Shown in pieces: positions 35,347 through 45,128 of a stretch of DNA of 60,000 bases (position 1 is its first letter; each line of letters opens with the position of its first letter). Under the pieces are notes generated by a model. It worked only from the letters and a program-made list of their open reading frames with translations. It was not told where the DNA came from and made no database searches. Location: contig NC_081412.1 of NCBI RefSeq assembly GCF_030272615.1, positions 685,140,583 to 685,200,582 of the forward strand. Reading direction: 5' to 3'. The DNA comes from Cryptomeria japonica. Taxonomy: Eukaryota > Streptophyta > Pinopsida > Cupressales > Cupressaceae. The translations under genes and the position numbers were made by a program.

Positions 35347-35493
35347 CGTTGGGTCGTAGTTTCATGGTCGATTATGACATCTTTGGCACTCAAAATGATG
35401 CTCCTAGATTGGAATGGCCATTTTTCTTCATAGAAGGCTTTTAAAATTTAAAACTTGGAGAGGTTAAAATGAATTAAAAATGACACATGGACC

Positions 35494-35503
35494 CCTTATA
35501 TAG
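35494..35503 (-). promoter_or_regulatory. TATA box for the antisense PMD gene
   Basis: Minus strand reads GGCTATATAAGGGG here, a strong plant TATA box. It points towards the PMD ORF and lies about 150 bp upstream of the predicted 5' splice donor. Confidence 0.55.
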
Positions 35504-35559
35504 CCAAAACCCTAATTTTTGAACTTATTATGATGGACTTGAAAACTATACCCTAAGCT

Positions 35560-36519
35560 AATTTGCCCACCCTGATTCCATTTTTGGGATCAAAATCAAA
35601 ATCTAAGATCATCTTCCCAGTTAATTTCGTACAACTAAGACCACTTAGCACTTTCATCAAATTCTCATTCTTTTCTTCAATTTGCGCTCAACTCTGAATC
35701 TCAATTTTAATTCTCAAACCAACTCTAATTTTAATCTTCAACATTAATCTTGGTGCTCAAATAACTTATCATCGCTCAAAAAATTGCTTGAAATCACTGC
35801 ACAACCCTTGCTATCTTTTCATTTTGCTCCTGAGGGTGCATACTCATGAAATTATCGTCAGTAATCACATCCTCAAAGTCAAGAATTTCTTTCAAAATCT
35901 TCATTACAAGTCGAGCAAAAATCTATTCAACCAAATAAAATTAATAAGACCTTATCGCTAGGGGCATCTCAGCTTCATCTCTTCATATCAAGTTGAGATT
36001 TCTCGGTCATCTGAATCAAATCAAGTTGATATTGTCGTCATCTAAATCAGTCTCTTAACGCTAATTAGTTTCATCGCTTTCCATCAAGATGATTATTTGT
36101 TTAAAATCAATCAAGGGGTTGAAGATTATCTTTGATCACACACTCAATCTATACAAGTGTTCAGTTTCATCACATCGAGTCAAGCTGGATAGTTAATCTT
36201 CTCTCATCGTGTGTCTTGATCCATCAAGTTCAAGATCAATTTTATCTTTGCTCACTATGTCTAGTTCAATCAAGTCCTAGTTCAGTAAGATCTGTTTCTT
36301 GATCCATTAAGTTCAAGTTCGGTATCTTTGTTCTTCATCGGTCCTAGTTAAATCAAGTTTGGGATCGATATTGCTTTAATCAACTCTATTCATTTTCACC
36401 ACTTCAAAACAAACTGAATACCTTGCTCTTCACCTAGTTTGTGATCAATCAAGTTCAGAACTGGTATCTCCTAGACATCAACTATTCTTTGAACCAATGC
36501 GCTACTTGCACATTAACTC
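35560..36519. other. Tat pre-LTR region, rich in TCAAGTT words
   Basis: No ORF of interest. Words such as ATCAAGTT, TTCAAGATC and CATCAAG recur many times, with a bias to pyrimidines. It lies between the antisense gene's promoter and the polypurine tract. Confidence 0.45.
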
Positions 36520-36532
36520 AAAGAGGGGAAAA
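36520..36532 (+). other. Tat polypurine tract
   Basis: AAAGAGGGGAAAA directly before the TGTAATACC start of the 3' LTR. Confidence 0.85.
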
Positions 36533-38046
36533 TGTAATACCTTGAAAATGGTCATCTAAAACATAGGCCCCCTAATCTTGACAACATCACCAAGGTCCTA
36601 ACCAAAGACAATTAAAATTAATCTTGAGCACACAATTAATTTCTTAAATCATCAAATGTCACATGGAAAATTAATCACTCTGAATTAAATAAATATTTAA
36701 TTAATTGATCATTCCAAGTAAATCATTTTTATACAATTATCTTATCCTATTATTAAATATCCTAGCATATTTAATTAAATAAATCAATTTTCCATTAAAT
36801 CATCAAAAAAAGAAATTAATTAGGAAAAAAGAATTAAAATTTGAGAAAAGAAACCAAATGGAGATAATCTTGAAAAACAAATTAAAAATTGAAGAAAAAT
36901 CTCAAAGAAAGCAATTAAAACAATTAAATATCAAAATTGAATGAAATAGAGAATAGATCAGTTTTTTCTGATTTATCTTAATTTTAGTTTAATTTCCTTT
37001 AAAACTGAGAAAAGCAGCCAATCACATCAATTCACCTGGATTGTGCTTCCTCTTGGAAAATATTGACTGCTCATCATCATTTGATCTTAGCTATTGGTTT
37101 CTCTCTGAAATTTCTATAAATTTGGGCTCACATCTCTTAATCCTAGAGAATATATTTGTAGACACCTAAAATTATCATGTCTAATTAAATAAATATCTTT
37201 ATTTATTAAATTATTTTAGCCTAATTCTTCTATTAATTAAATAAATCTTTATTTATTTAATTAATTCATTTATCCTCTTCTAGCCTTATTTCTCATTTAA
37301 ATAAATTCATTTATCTATTTAAATTATCCTTTTCTTAAATTAAATAAATATCTTATTTATTTAATTATCCCGCTTCTTCTATTAATTAAATAAATCTTTA
37401 TTTATGTAATTAATTCATTAGCCTTTTCCACCAATGACACGTCATTCATCTCTTAATTCATACACTACCTACCCCTTTCATTATTTTATTATTTCTTTTA
37501 CCTACCCTTTAATCATAGCCGATCTTTTTTACACCTCTCAATCTTATCTCTCCATTTCATATAGTGTCTTCTATATAAGGAGATGCTTCCTTCATTATCA
37601 AACCCTCACTATGCATTTAGCCCCGACTACGCTTTCGAACTTGCATTAATCAAGCCTACTTGCAACCACATTTCTATTCTTTGTTGAGCTCTTGTGCACA
37701 CATAAAATCTTAGAGCAACTATATCAAGCAAGATCATTGGAGATAGGAAGAATGGAGATCAAAACCCTATTGGACATGTGATGGTATAATTTTTTTGATT
37801 TCATTTGATTTGCATTGTCTTAGGTAATCTTCATATGTTATGGTGGATCTTTGTTGTTGTTAGGCTAGGGTTTTGTGGTTGAATTCATTTAGTCTTTCAA
37901 TATTGTTGTTATCCATTTTCACCATATACAATATTGTTATTATGTTGTTTTTGCTCTAGGTTCATTGATATATTACATATTACTTATTGAATACTTGTTA
38001 AATCATCTAGCTTAATATTGCTTAAATCATGTTAGATTAATCATGC
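36533..38046 (+). repeat. Tat element 3' LTR (interrupted)
   Basis: 36533-37156 matches the 5' LTR from TGTAATACC to GAGAATATAT. It is then split by a solo LTR (37157-37930) and resumes with ATATTGTTATTATGTTG at 37931. Without the insertion it is about 735 bp. The right end (…AATCATGC) is inferred from the ATATC flank and lacks a perfect CA. Confidence 0.75.
37157..37930 (+). mobile_element. Solo LTR (774 bp) inside the Tat 3' LTR
   Basis: Starts TGTAGACACC, ends CATATACA, with a perfect 5-bp duplication ATATT on both sides (37152-37156 and 37931-37935). The uninterrupted site can be read in the Tat 5' LTR. AT-rich TTAATTAAATAAAT repeats fill the first 280 bp, and a TATA box (CTATATAAGG) lies near 37,572. 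No internal sequence remains. It is the youngest layer in this nest. Confidence 0.85.
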
Positions 38047-38050
38047 ATAT

Positions 38051-38440
38051 CTAGCTTAAATCTTGCATCCATTTAGCTATTTCCTTCAATGATTGTGCCA
38101 TATTATCTTCATTCTTCTTCCTGTCCTCAATCTCCTTAGTCATCCTCATCACAATGGATTGCATCTCATTCTTCAAAGCAACATTCTCTCTGTCAATCTT
38201 GTTAACTTCATCAGCTTTGTCTTGGAATTCCATGATCTGATCTTCTTTCTCCTTCAACTTGTCAATTAATTCCTTCCTCTTCTCTCTACAGACACTCGGT
38301 TGATCCTTTAGCTCACTAAGGAATTCATCAACAACATTCAGGTTTTTCTTCAAGGTACATATCTCATTTCTAGCTGCATCAAGATCCTCAAGTGCCACAT
38401 TGAGTTGTCTCTGAAAAACCAAAAATCCATTGAATCAATC
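38051..38440 (-). pseudogene. Element 1 ORF1 remnant (gag-like coiled coil)
   Basis: About 125 codons of heptad-rich sequence (RKELIDKLKEKEDQIMEFQD, then MTKEIEDRKKNEDNMAQS). It matches ORF1 of Element 2, which shares KDIEDRKKNEDDLA. No ATG is kept at the start. The zinc-knuckle half present in Element 2 is missing here; the frame ends at the Tat insertion junction, and sequence beyond the insertion (28,529 downward) is already ORF2 leader. Confidence 0.75.
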
Positions 38441-38483
38441 TCCTAGATCTTCCTCAAGTGGTTAAGCTTCCTCAAAGGAAGTA

Positions 38484-38498
38484 GGCTCTAATACCAAT
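38484..38498 (-). other. Element 1 primer-binding site
   Basis: On the minus strand ATTGGTATTAGAGCC follows the LTR end directly. It differs from the canonical tRNA-iMet match ATTGGTATCAGAGCC by one C-to-T change. Confidence 0.9.
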
Positions 38499-39440
38499 TG
38501 TTAGAATTAGGGATCACTAAGAGGGGGGGTGAATCAATGATCTATCGAAAATCAAATCCACAAACTTATTCTTTATCCATCGGTTAGCAATGCCTAACAG
38601 AAAAGAACATAAACATGCAACGAAGAATCCACAAATCCACAACACCGAAATTTTTAGGTGGAAACCCAGAAAGGGAAAAACCATGATGGGGCTGAAGCCC
38701 ACAATATTCATATACTATGGCTAGGAGTACATAAATATTAAATAGATTGAGAATGCACTTGCATTCAGGCTCACTGCCTAGAGCTCACTACTCAATTATA
38801 ATTTCCTGGAAGGCTACAACCTTCAGGGAAGTCTCACTGACTTACAATTTGATTACAATGAGGAAATACAATGAAATGAACTCTCAAGTAGCATCTAACA
38901 ATGCAAGAATGAGTTTTGATTAAGCACTCAATCTCTGACTATCTTTGCTTTGCTGAATACTGTATCTGTCTCAGTCAGCTACCAAATTGTTTGTAAGCAA
39001 AGTGTGCACATGAAACTATGCTCAATCACACCAAAACCAATCGCTAATTTGATCTTATATATCCAGTCTTAGCACAAAAGTAATTTACTTCAAGTCGGCT
39101 TCAAGCAGTGTAACTTGTAGATCCAAGTTGGCTTCAATATCAAACAAAACATAGAACCAGACCAAAAGAGTTGTATTCACATGCTTCCTAAGGATTTTAC
39201 CATTCATCAAGAACATGAAATCAACCACCAAAATTACTGAAATCATTGGAAATTATTCCAGACCAAAACATCATCAAGATACCCTATTTTACTAGTTAAT
39301 TGCCTATCGGATAACTCTAGCTTTCATGTAAGATGAAGCATGACTTCTTAATCAATTCTCCAAGAAGAATTACCATAAATGAAAACCATAGACCATAAAT
39401 CAAGCATCAAAGATCACTAGATGAGTGCCACTTTCCAACA
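38499..39440 (-). repeat. Element 1 5' LTR (942 bp)
   Basis: Plus-strand ends are TGTTAGAATT and TTTCCAACA, i.e. TGTTGG...CTAACA on the element strand. Near its 3' end the minus strand reads TTGATTCACCCCCCCTCTTA, shared with the Copia at 53-59 kb. An AGATA duplication follows at 39441. Confidence 0.9.
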
Positions 39441-39445
39441 AGATA

Positions 39446-39523
39446 GGGGTTGAGTGAGTGACCTAGTGAGGGGAGTGGGAGAGAGGTGAGGGAGAAAGAG
39501 AAAAAAATGAGAGATAAGTTCAT

Positions 39524-39579
<56 letters not shown>

Positions 39580-40015
39580 GGAGGGAAATAAATAGAGAGG
39601 GGAGAGAGAGGTGGCAAGAGAGAGAGGGAGAAGGCTGAGAGACCCATGTCCCTTTATGAACTCTTTCCTCTTCCCTCTCTCACCCTAGATCTCTCAATTC
39701 TCTCTCCTTAGGTCTCTCACTCCTCTCTTCTTAAGATCTAGGTCTAACACATCTATATCCCTCCAATCTCTTGTTCTTTCACACCCTCTCCATCACTATA
39801 TTTACCTCCTTACCCCTATTTCTCTTTTTATGAAATTATCTCTCCTATTTTCTTATTTCTCTCCCTTGCCTCTTTACATATCCTCTCTTTAGGTCTCTTG
39901 GTTACTTATTGTCTACCTCTCTCCATCCTTTTTTGGCCCTCTCTTTCTCATTGTTCTTCTCTCTCCTCTTCTCTCTCCCTCCTCTCTATATGTCATCTCT
40001 TCTCCCTCCCTTGTA
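39446..40015. repeat. Satellite-like block resumed, with (AG)n microsatellite
   Basis: G/A-rich to about 39,640, including (AG)24 at 39526-39574, then C/T-rich to 40,015. CTAGGTCTAACACATCTATA...TTACCCCTATTTCTCTTTTT (39,735-39,830) is another copy of the roughly 430-bp unit at 13,910 and 14,341. It is continuous with 14,846 if Element 1 is removed. Confidence 0.75.
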
Positions 40016-40095
40016 TAGGGTTTAGGTAATAGGTTGTAGGATATAGGGTTTATGGTACAAGATTTATGATATAGGTTTGAGGGTATTACCTAGAT

Positions 40096-41678
40096 TGATG
40101 CTATTGAAATTATAAGTTTTTCTTGTCATTAATGTGAAACTTGTTGGTTTGGATGAAGTTTGGTTAGTCTGGATGTGGTTTGATACAATATTGTGCTATA
40201 GAGTGGCGAAAAGTGAATTGCAATTGTGTTCTTATGTAAGCATGTGAAGGCTCATTGAAGGATTCTCTAAAATATATCTAGTATGATCTTTGGTGAAGGT
40301 TACAAAACTATGGTGATACAATTTGCAGTCTAGTAATGTCATCCTATTGGTCTAGTTGTCTAACTTATGTAGTTTGATATAGTTCAATGACTATTTGTTG
40401 AAGTTCAAGCTTTGCGGATATATGAACACACTTGAAGAATTTCTAAATAGAATAACATATTTTCTTGCAATGTTTTTGGAGCTCTGTTGGTATTCTTTGT
40501 ATACCGGTATGATGTTTCAATCATGTATGACTGTTTCGATGAACATTTTGTCATATAGTTTTATCTAGTATGTGGCTAATATGCATCAAATGATTATGTG
40601 GTTTTAGGGAAGTGCTTGTTGATGTACATTCTCATTATATATCAGTTTTTCAGGAGGGTAGGTGATCTACAGTTGAAGATAATTAGGTCTATGGTCCGGT
40701 TGATATAGTTGTAGAACTATGGTGTGGAGGGATGCATTGCATTCCTTAGCTTATAGTTGGTGAAGTGTTGCTGATGGTTTATTGAGGTTACCTAATGTAT
40801 TATGTTTCTCCCGTGGTCATCCATGAGTCTTTTTGGTCATCGAGATTGAAATTTCAGTTTGTCGTATTGAAATAAGCTATCTATTTCAATTTTTTGGGGC
40901 CAACTCATGTGTTTTTGGTTTGTGTGGTAGAGTGTGGATGTTGGGAACTATTTTGAGAGTATCTAGAAGGTGTGTCAATACAATGTGATTCTTCACATGT
41001 TTTATTTGCCTTCTGCATTTTTTTTGGAGACTATTTTTGGTTGACGGTTTTAGATGAACACGCTACATCTTATTAGGTTGACCTAGTGGATGTTATTGAG
41101 GTTACAATTGATATTTAAAGGAAAGAATTATATTGTATTGATGTAGTGAATAATGTGAATATAGTGTGTGAAGTCCTTGTGATAAAGTTTGAAGGTTTGG
41201 ATGTGTAGCAGAGTAGAGATGAAGATATTTTTAGATGTGTACTAAATTGTGAACTGCTATCAGCATTCTGTTAGATTCTTTTTACTATAGTTAAATCTTG
41301 TTGACATTATTATATTAGAAGAATTGTATATTATCCTGAAGAAGTGATCTTTAGTGTCCATGAGAAATTACTATATCTTGCCCTAAGGTTGTGGGATTAG
41401 ATTGCAAGTCATCCTCCAAAGAAGTGAGCTCACTATCCTTTAGCCTAAGCTTTGTAATTAGTTTTATATATTATGAGGTTAAGTCTCATTGTGGTTTTTC
41501 CCAATTTGGGTTTTCGACGTAAAAATATTAGTGTTCATGTGTGCTTGGTTTATCAGTTTTAGTTATTTGTTTTCATATATAAATTTGATGAAGTGAATGA
41601 TAAAGTAAGAAGTTAAATATGATCAACTTTTTAGTATATGCTAATTTACACCCCCTTCAGCAATCTGATAGACTTCAA
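40096..41678 (+). mobile_element. Probable solo LTR, Copia type (1583 bp)
   Basis: Flanked by TAGAT (40091-40095 and 41679-41683). It starts TGATGCTATT; the 3' end is ...GACTTCAA, one base past a CA. The 3' part has the Copia R/U5 pattern: GTGGTTTTTCCCAATTTGGG, then TTTTCGACGTAAAAATATT, then TTACACCCCCTTCAGC near the end. No primer site, gag or pol follows, and pyrimidine-rich satellite resumes at once. The terminal slip leaves the exact ends uncertain. Confidence 0.55.
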
Positions 41679-41683
41679 TAGAT

Positions 41684-41945
41684 ACTACTCTCTATCTCTC
41701 CATGTTCCTCTCTCTCACCTCTCTCTCCCTCTATTCACTCTCCCTCTCTATCTCCACCTCCCTCCATACCCCCATATCTATCTCCCTTCCCCACTCTGTC
41801 ATATTATCTAACCCATCCCCCCTTACCCCTCTCTCTTTATGAACTCTCTCCTTCTCCTCTCTCTCTCTCCCCTAACTTCTTAGTCTCCTCCTTCCCTAGG
41901 TCTCTCAATCACTCCATGTTTACTTATCCCTCCATACCATCTTAC

Positions 41946-42044
<99 letters not shown>

Positions 42045-42100
42045 TTATTTTGTCTCTCCTCTTCTTCCTCCCTTCTCTTTCTAGGTCATAACCTCTCTCT
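41684..42100. repeat. Satellite-like block, right part, with (TC)47
   Basis: C/T-rich DNA like 13,380-14,700, containing an uninterrupted (TC)n run of about 94 bp (41949-42042). Phrases such as CTCTTTATGAACTCTCTCC and CCTAGGTCTCTCAATCACTCC recur from the other blocks. Confidence 0.85.
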
Positions 42101-42130
42101 CCATTTTATATAGTATGGGGTTTAGGTTAT

Positions 42131-42599
42131 TGTAAGGAAGTTAAGTAGTAGAAGAAATTCCTACACTAACAATCAAAGGAGGGTAATGTAAAAATTTTGC
42201 ATATCATTACAATAGTTAAAGAAACTTAACAAAAATAAACATAAATATCATGCATACCACAACTTGGCAACATAGTGATTTACATGGGGAAAACCCTTTC
42301 AAGAGAAAAACCCCACACTCCAAAATTAGCTCAACATATTATTCAACAATCAATAACAAATTACAATATACTTGCAGAGCAATATCTTCATAGGATTACC
42401 ACTTATTAGAGATTTAGAACTAAATCAATAGCCATAAGACTCCTACAACCTCTATCTCACGCACCTCATATATAGGAGATATAATACAATAAATTATCAA
42501 ACAATATTACAAACCCATGGGCTAAAACCACCCAATACAGTAGAGTTGACCTTATCTCCATTCTAGATACCTTATGACATGTTGAAACATACATCAACA
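42131..42599 (-). repeat. Orphan Copia-type LTR with adjacent PPT
   Basis: On the minus strand it begins TGTTGATGTATG and ends TTCCTTACA. GTGAAAGGGAGGAACATG just before it (plus 42,600-42,617) is a good polypurine tract, so this is a 3' LTR. The R/U5 block is visible as TGGGGTTTTTCTCTTGAAAG and GGGTTTTCCCCATG. No matching 5' LTR or target duplication was found, so the element is truncated. Confidence 0.65.
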
Positions 42600-42617
42600 C
42601 ATGTTCCTCCCTTTCAC

Positions 42618-43968
42618 AACTCATTTATGTGTCCGATGCAATTTTTATTTCCTATTTCAAGATTCCAAACTTTTGGGGGCCATAACTTATGAATCGTGTG
42701 TCTGATTGATAAATTGTTTGAAGATACACTAGTTACAACCACTTTTTAGGGTGTTCCAAAGCCTCTAAATTCCTCAAAATTAAATTTAAACCTTTTCTTC
42801 ACACCCTTTAAATATGAACACTTTAATATTTTCAAAATTAGTTGTGATCTTGCAACGAGAATTTATCAACAAGCTTACCTAGCCAATCTAAAGCTTTGGG
42901 GAGAATTTCACGCCATTTCATGCTCAAATGAAAAAATTACTATAAAGTATCTTTTGTCACAAAATTTTCCACGCTTGATGACCCAAGAAACCTTGGTCAT
43001 CAACCTTGTTCAAAACATGGAAACAACCTCCCGAGTGTGGGACCTTGTGAAATGTGAGGTTGAGTCTCTAGAGAAGGGTGACTTCCTATTCAATCTGATG
43101 CAAAGTGTTGGACCAACCCAACACATGAAAATATAATCTATGCTTTGATAGGAAAAAGGGAGAGAGAGAAGGGTTGCATGAAAGAATGGAAAAGTGGTTT
43201 GCACCCAAACTGAAATGATGATCTCCCCTGCCTATGACTGCACATAACACAAATAAAACCACCCAGGACATGCATAGATTTCTATCCCAATCCGTCACCT
43301 TAGTGAAAATGAAGGTTGAAATCTATGAAATGAGGAGAGGAACTGGTCTCAGTTGACAGTCAACATTTGTAGAGGGGGGAAACACAAACACTTGCATCAA
43401 AGGAAAACAAAGAAAACATTCATACAGGGAGGTAAAATATTACACAAGTTGTAAGAACTGAAATCAGGCAAAAACAAACAAATTTCATTAATGAGAAGGC
43501 AAGGAAAAATTTACAAATGCAGAGAAACAAGAAGAGTTCTGTAGGAGAAAAGAAGGGATAAGATCTTGTCAAAATGTTATAAAATTACCTTTATAGTTTA
43601 GGCATAACTGAGATGATTACACTAATGGAAACCCTAACCCTACCAGGGTTAGGTTTCAAAAATATCAAACAGGGGAGAAGATCAGATCGACAGATCTGAT
43701 GGCATGTGAAACTTTCCTAAGAAGGCATCCTCTACCTCTAAAGAAACAAAAACTCCTCACAATTCAGGGAAAGCCTCGGATCAAAATGCATTTGGGGTAC
43801 TGGATAGTGTCTGCAGGCACAAAAGGTCTTCAATCTGCATTGAAGAGGCATGTGTGGCATCTAAAAACTACCTGTAGGGTCACCTCTGAAGTTATGGTGT
43901 GCAAATCCGACAGCTACAAAGAAATCTGATCTGATTTGGGGCATCAACTAGGTCCTAAAAAAATCCTC
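42618..43968. other. Unassigned, probably truncated element interior
   Basis: No domain recognised. Short frames at 42954-43136 and 43699-43929 (+) have no family signature. It contains a TGTTGGACCAACCCAACA palindrome near 43,106 and a telomere-like hairpin (43629-43655). The sequence carries on beyond Element 2 at 50,657. Confidence 0.4.
43629..43655. repeat. Telobox-type inverted repeat
   Basis: AAACCCTAACCCT, a short spacer, then AGGGTTAGGTTT: two arms of plant telobox sequence in inverted orientation. Too short to be interstitial telomere, but able to form a hairpin. Confidence 0.8.
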
Positions 43969-43973
43969 GACCA

Positions 43974-44744
43974 TGTTAGGATTCCTAAAGATACTGAGAG
44001 GGGGGGTTGAATCAGTATCTAACCGGTTAGCAGATTTTTTGATCTTATTAAACAAATTGCATTCCAAAACAGTGTACTAGTAAACAAGAATTAATGCAAT
44101 AAATAAGAACAATAAGAACAACATCAAAAATACACCATAACACAATATTTTTAACGAGGAAACGCGGTGTGGGAAAAACATCAGTAGGATTTGTGACCCA
44201 CAATATTCACTCATTGGCCAATGAATGGATATTACTTGCAATAGGGGCTTGTACATGCAGGAAGGCCAACTGCCTAAAGCTCACTACTTAATTACAAAAG
44301 GAAGTCTCACTAACTTACAAAATGGATTATGCAAATCCAATATAATGTACTAATTCAGTGCAGCATCTGCTATGCCAAGTTCAGTACTAGTTTAAGCTCT
44401 TACAATAACCATAAACGTTACTCCAAAATCTGCCTTAATATTCGCACATTACTTCTGCAATAATCTTCCCATGTTCATATCTACAAAATGATCTACAAGA
44501 TCTCATACTTATATATGAGTCTTATTACAATTCACCTTGTCGGTTTACAAAAAGATATTACAAATAAATACAAAATACAATAAACAAAATCCTGTTGGCC
44601 AGGGTGTCGGTAATCATCTTTGTCATTGTCAGTAAACTATCTGTTGGTGTCGGTGCCTACCGGTGCCATATGATTGCAAGGTTTCCATCAATGACAATAC
44701 CTTCAATCACCTATAATTTCTCATTGGAGTGTGCAATACCAACA
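43974..44744 (-). repeat. Element 2 3' LTR (771 bp)
   Basis: Plus-strand ends TGTTAGGATTCC and AATACCAACA. It closely matches 49883-50656 along its length. Confidence 0.92.
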
Positions 44745-44759
44745 ATCTCCCCATTTGGC
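44745..44759 (-). other. Element 2 polypurine tract
   Basis: Minus strand GCCAAATGGGGAGAT directly before TGTTGG of the 3' LTR; nearly the same as Element 1's tract at 24720-24734. Confidence 0.85.
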
Positions 44760-45128
44760 ATTGATGGCAACGCCCATGAGAAAAATCCAAAATTGTATCA
44801 AAAAATTGAAGTCCAAAAATCTTACCAAAACTGCATGCTCCCCCTGAGCAGATGATCTCTTCTATTCATTATTTTTCTCATCTCTACTACTCCCCCTTTG
44901 GCATCAATGACAAATGTTGTCAAACATGTCAACTCAGTGTAGTTCTCAGCTAGAACCCTATAACTGGTTGGTTACAATCTGAAAAAGTTCTGCTAGTACA
45001 AAATTTAGGCTCTCAGTGAACCTTTCACTATCCTTCAGTGCTGCTTCTATCGTTTGAATTGTACCGGTGAGGGTGTGCATTTCCTCTTCCAGTGTCTTGA
45101 TTCCTGGAACAAGTGCCTCTAAAATCTC

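Larger units (their letters stand above)
28530..38046 (+). mobile_element. Tat-type Ty3/Gypsy element, internally deleted, nested in Element 1
   Basis: LTRs beginning TGTAATACC are at 28530 and 36533. ATATC flanks both sides (28525-28529 and 38047-38051), though the right LTR end lacks a clear CA. The plus strand carries the RT end, two RNase H domains and integrase (29191-31539), and then a long 3' region with an antisense PMD gene. Gag, protease, most of RT and the primer site are missing: the 5' LTR stops at 29184 and RT coding starts a few bases later. The second RNase H is the defining feature of the Tat lineage. Confidence 0.82.
14852..39440 (-). mobile_element. Element 1: non-autonomous Copia-type LTR element, host of nested insertions
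   Basis: The minus-strand element is bounded by TGTTGG...CTAACA LTRs and a perfect 5-bp target duplication, AGATA (14847-14851 and 39441-39445). From its 5' end it has an LTR (39440-38499), tRNA-Met primer site, coiled-coil ORF1 remnant, ORF2 of unknown family, polypurine tract and 3' LTR. The 24.6-kb span includes two nested insertions (15286-24233 and 28530-38046). Without them it would be roughly 6 kb. No protease, integrase or RT was found in its own sequence. Confidence 0.85.

Noticed and set aside
40016-40062. Degenerate telomere-like AGGGTTTAGG words as interstitial telomere
   Set aside because: Only two imperfect units, with no TTTAGGG tandem run.
41916-42113. Open frame of alternating Ser-Leu
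   Set aside because: Direct translation of the (TC)n microsatellite.
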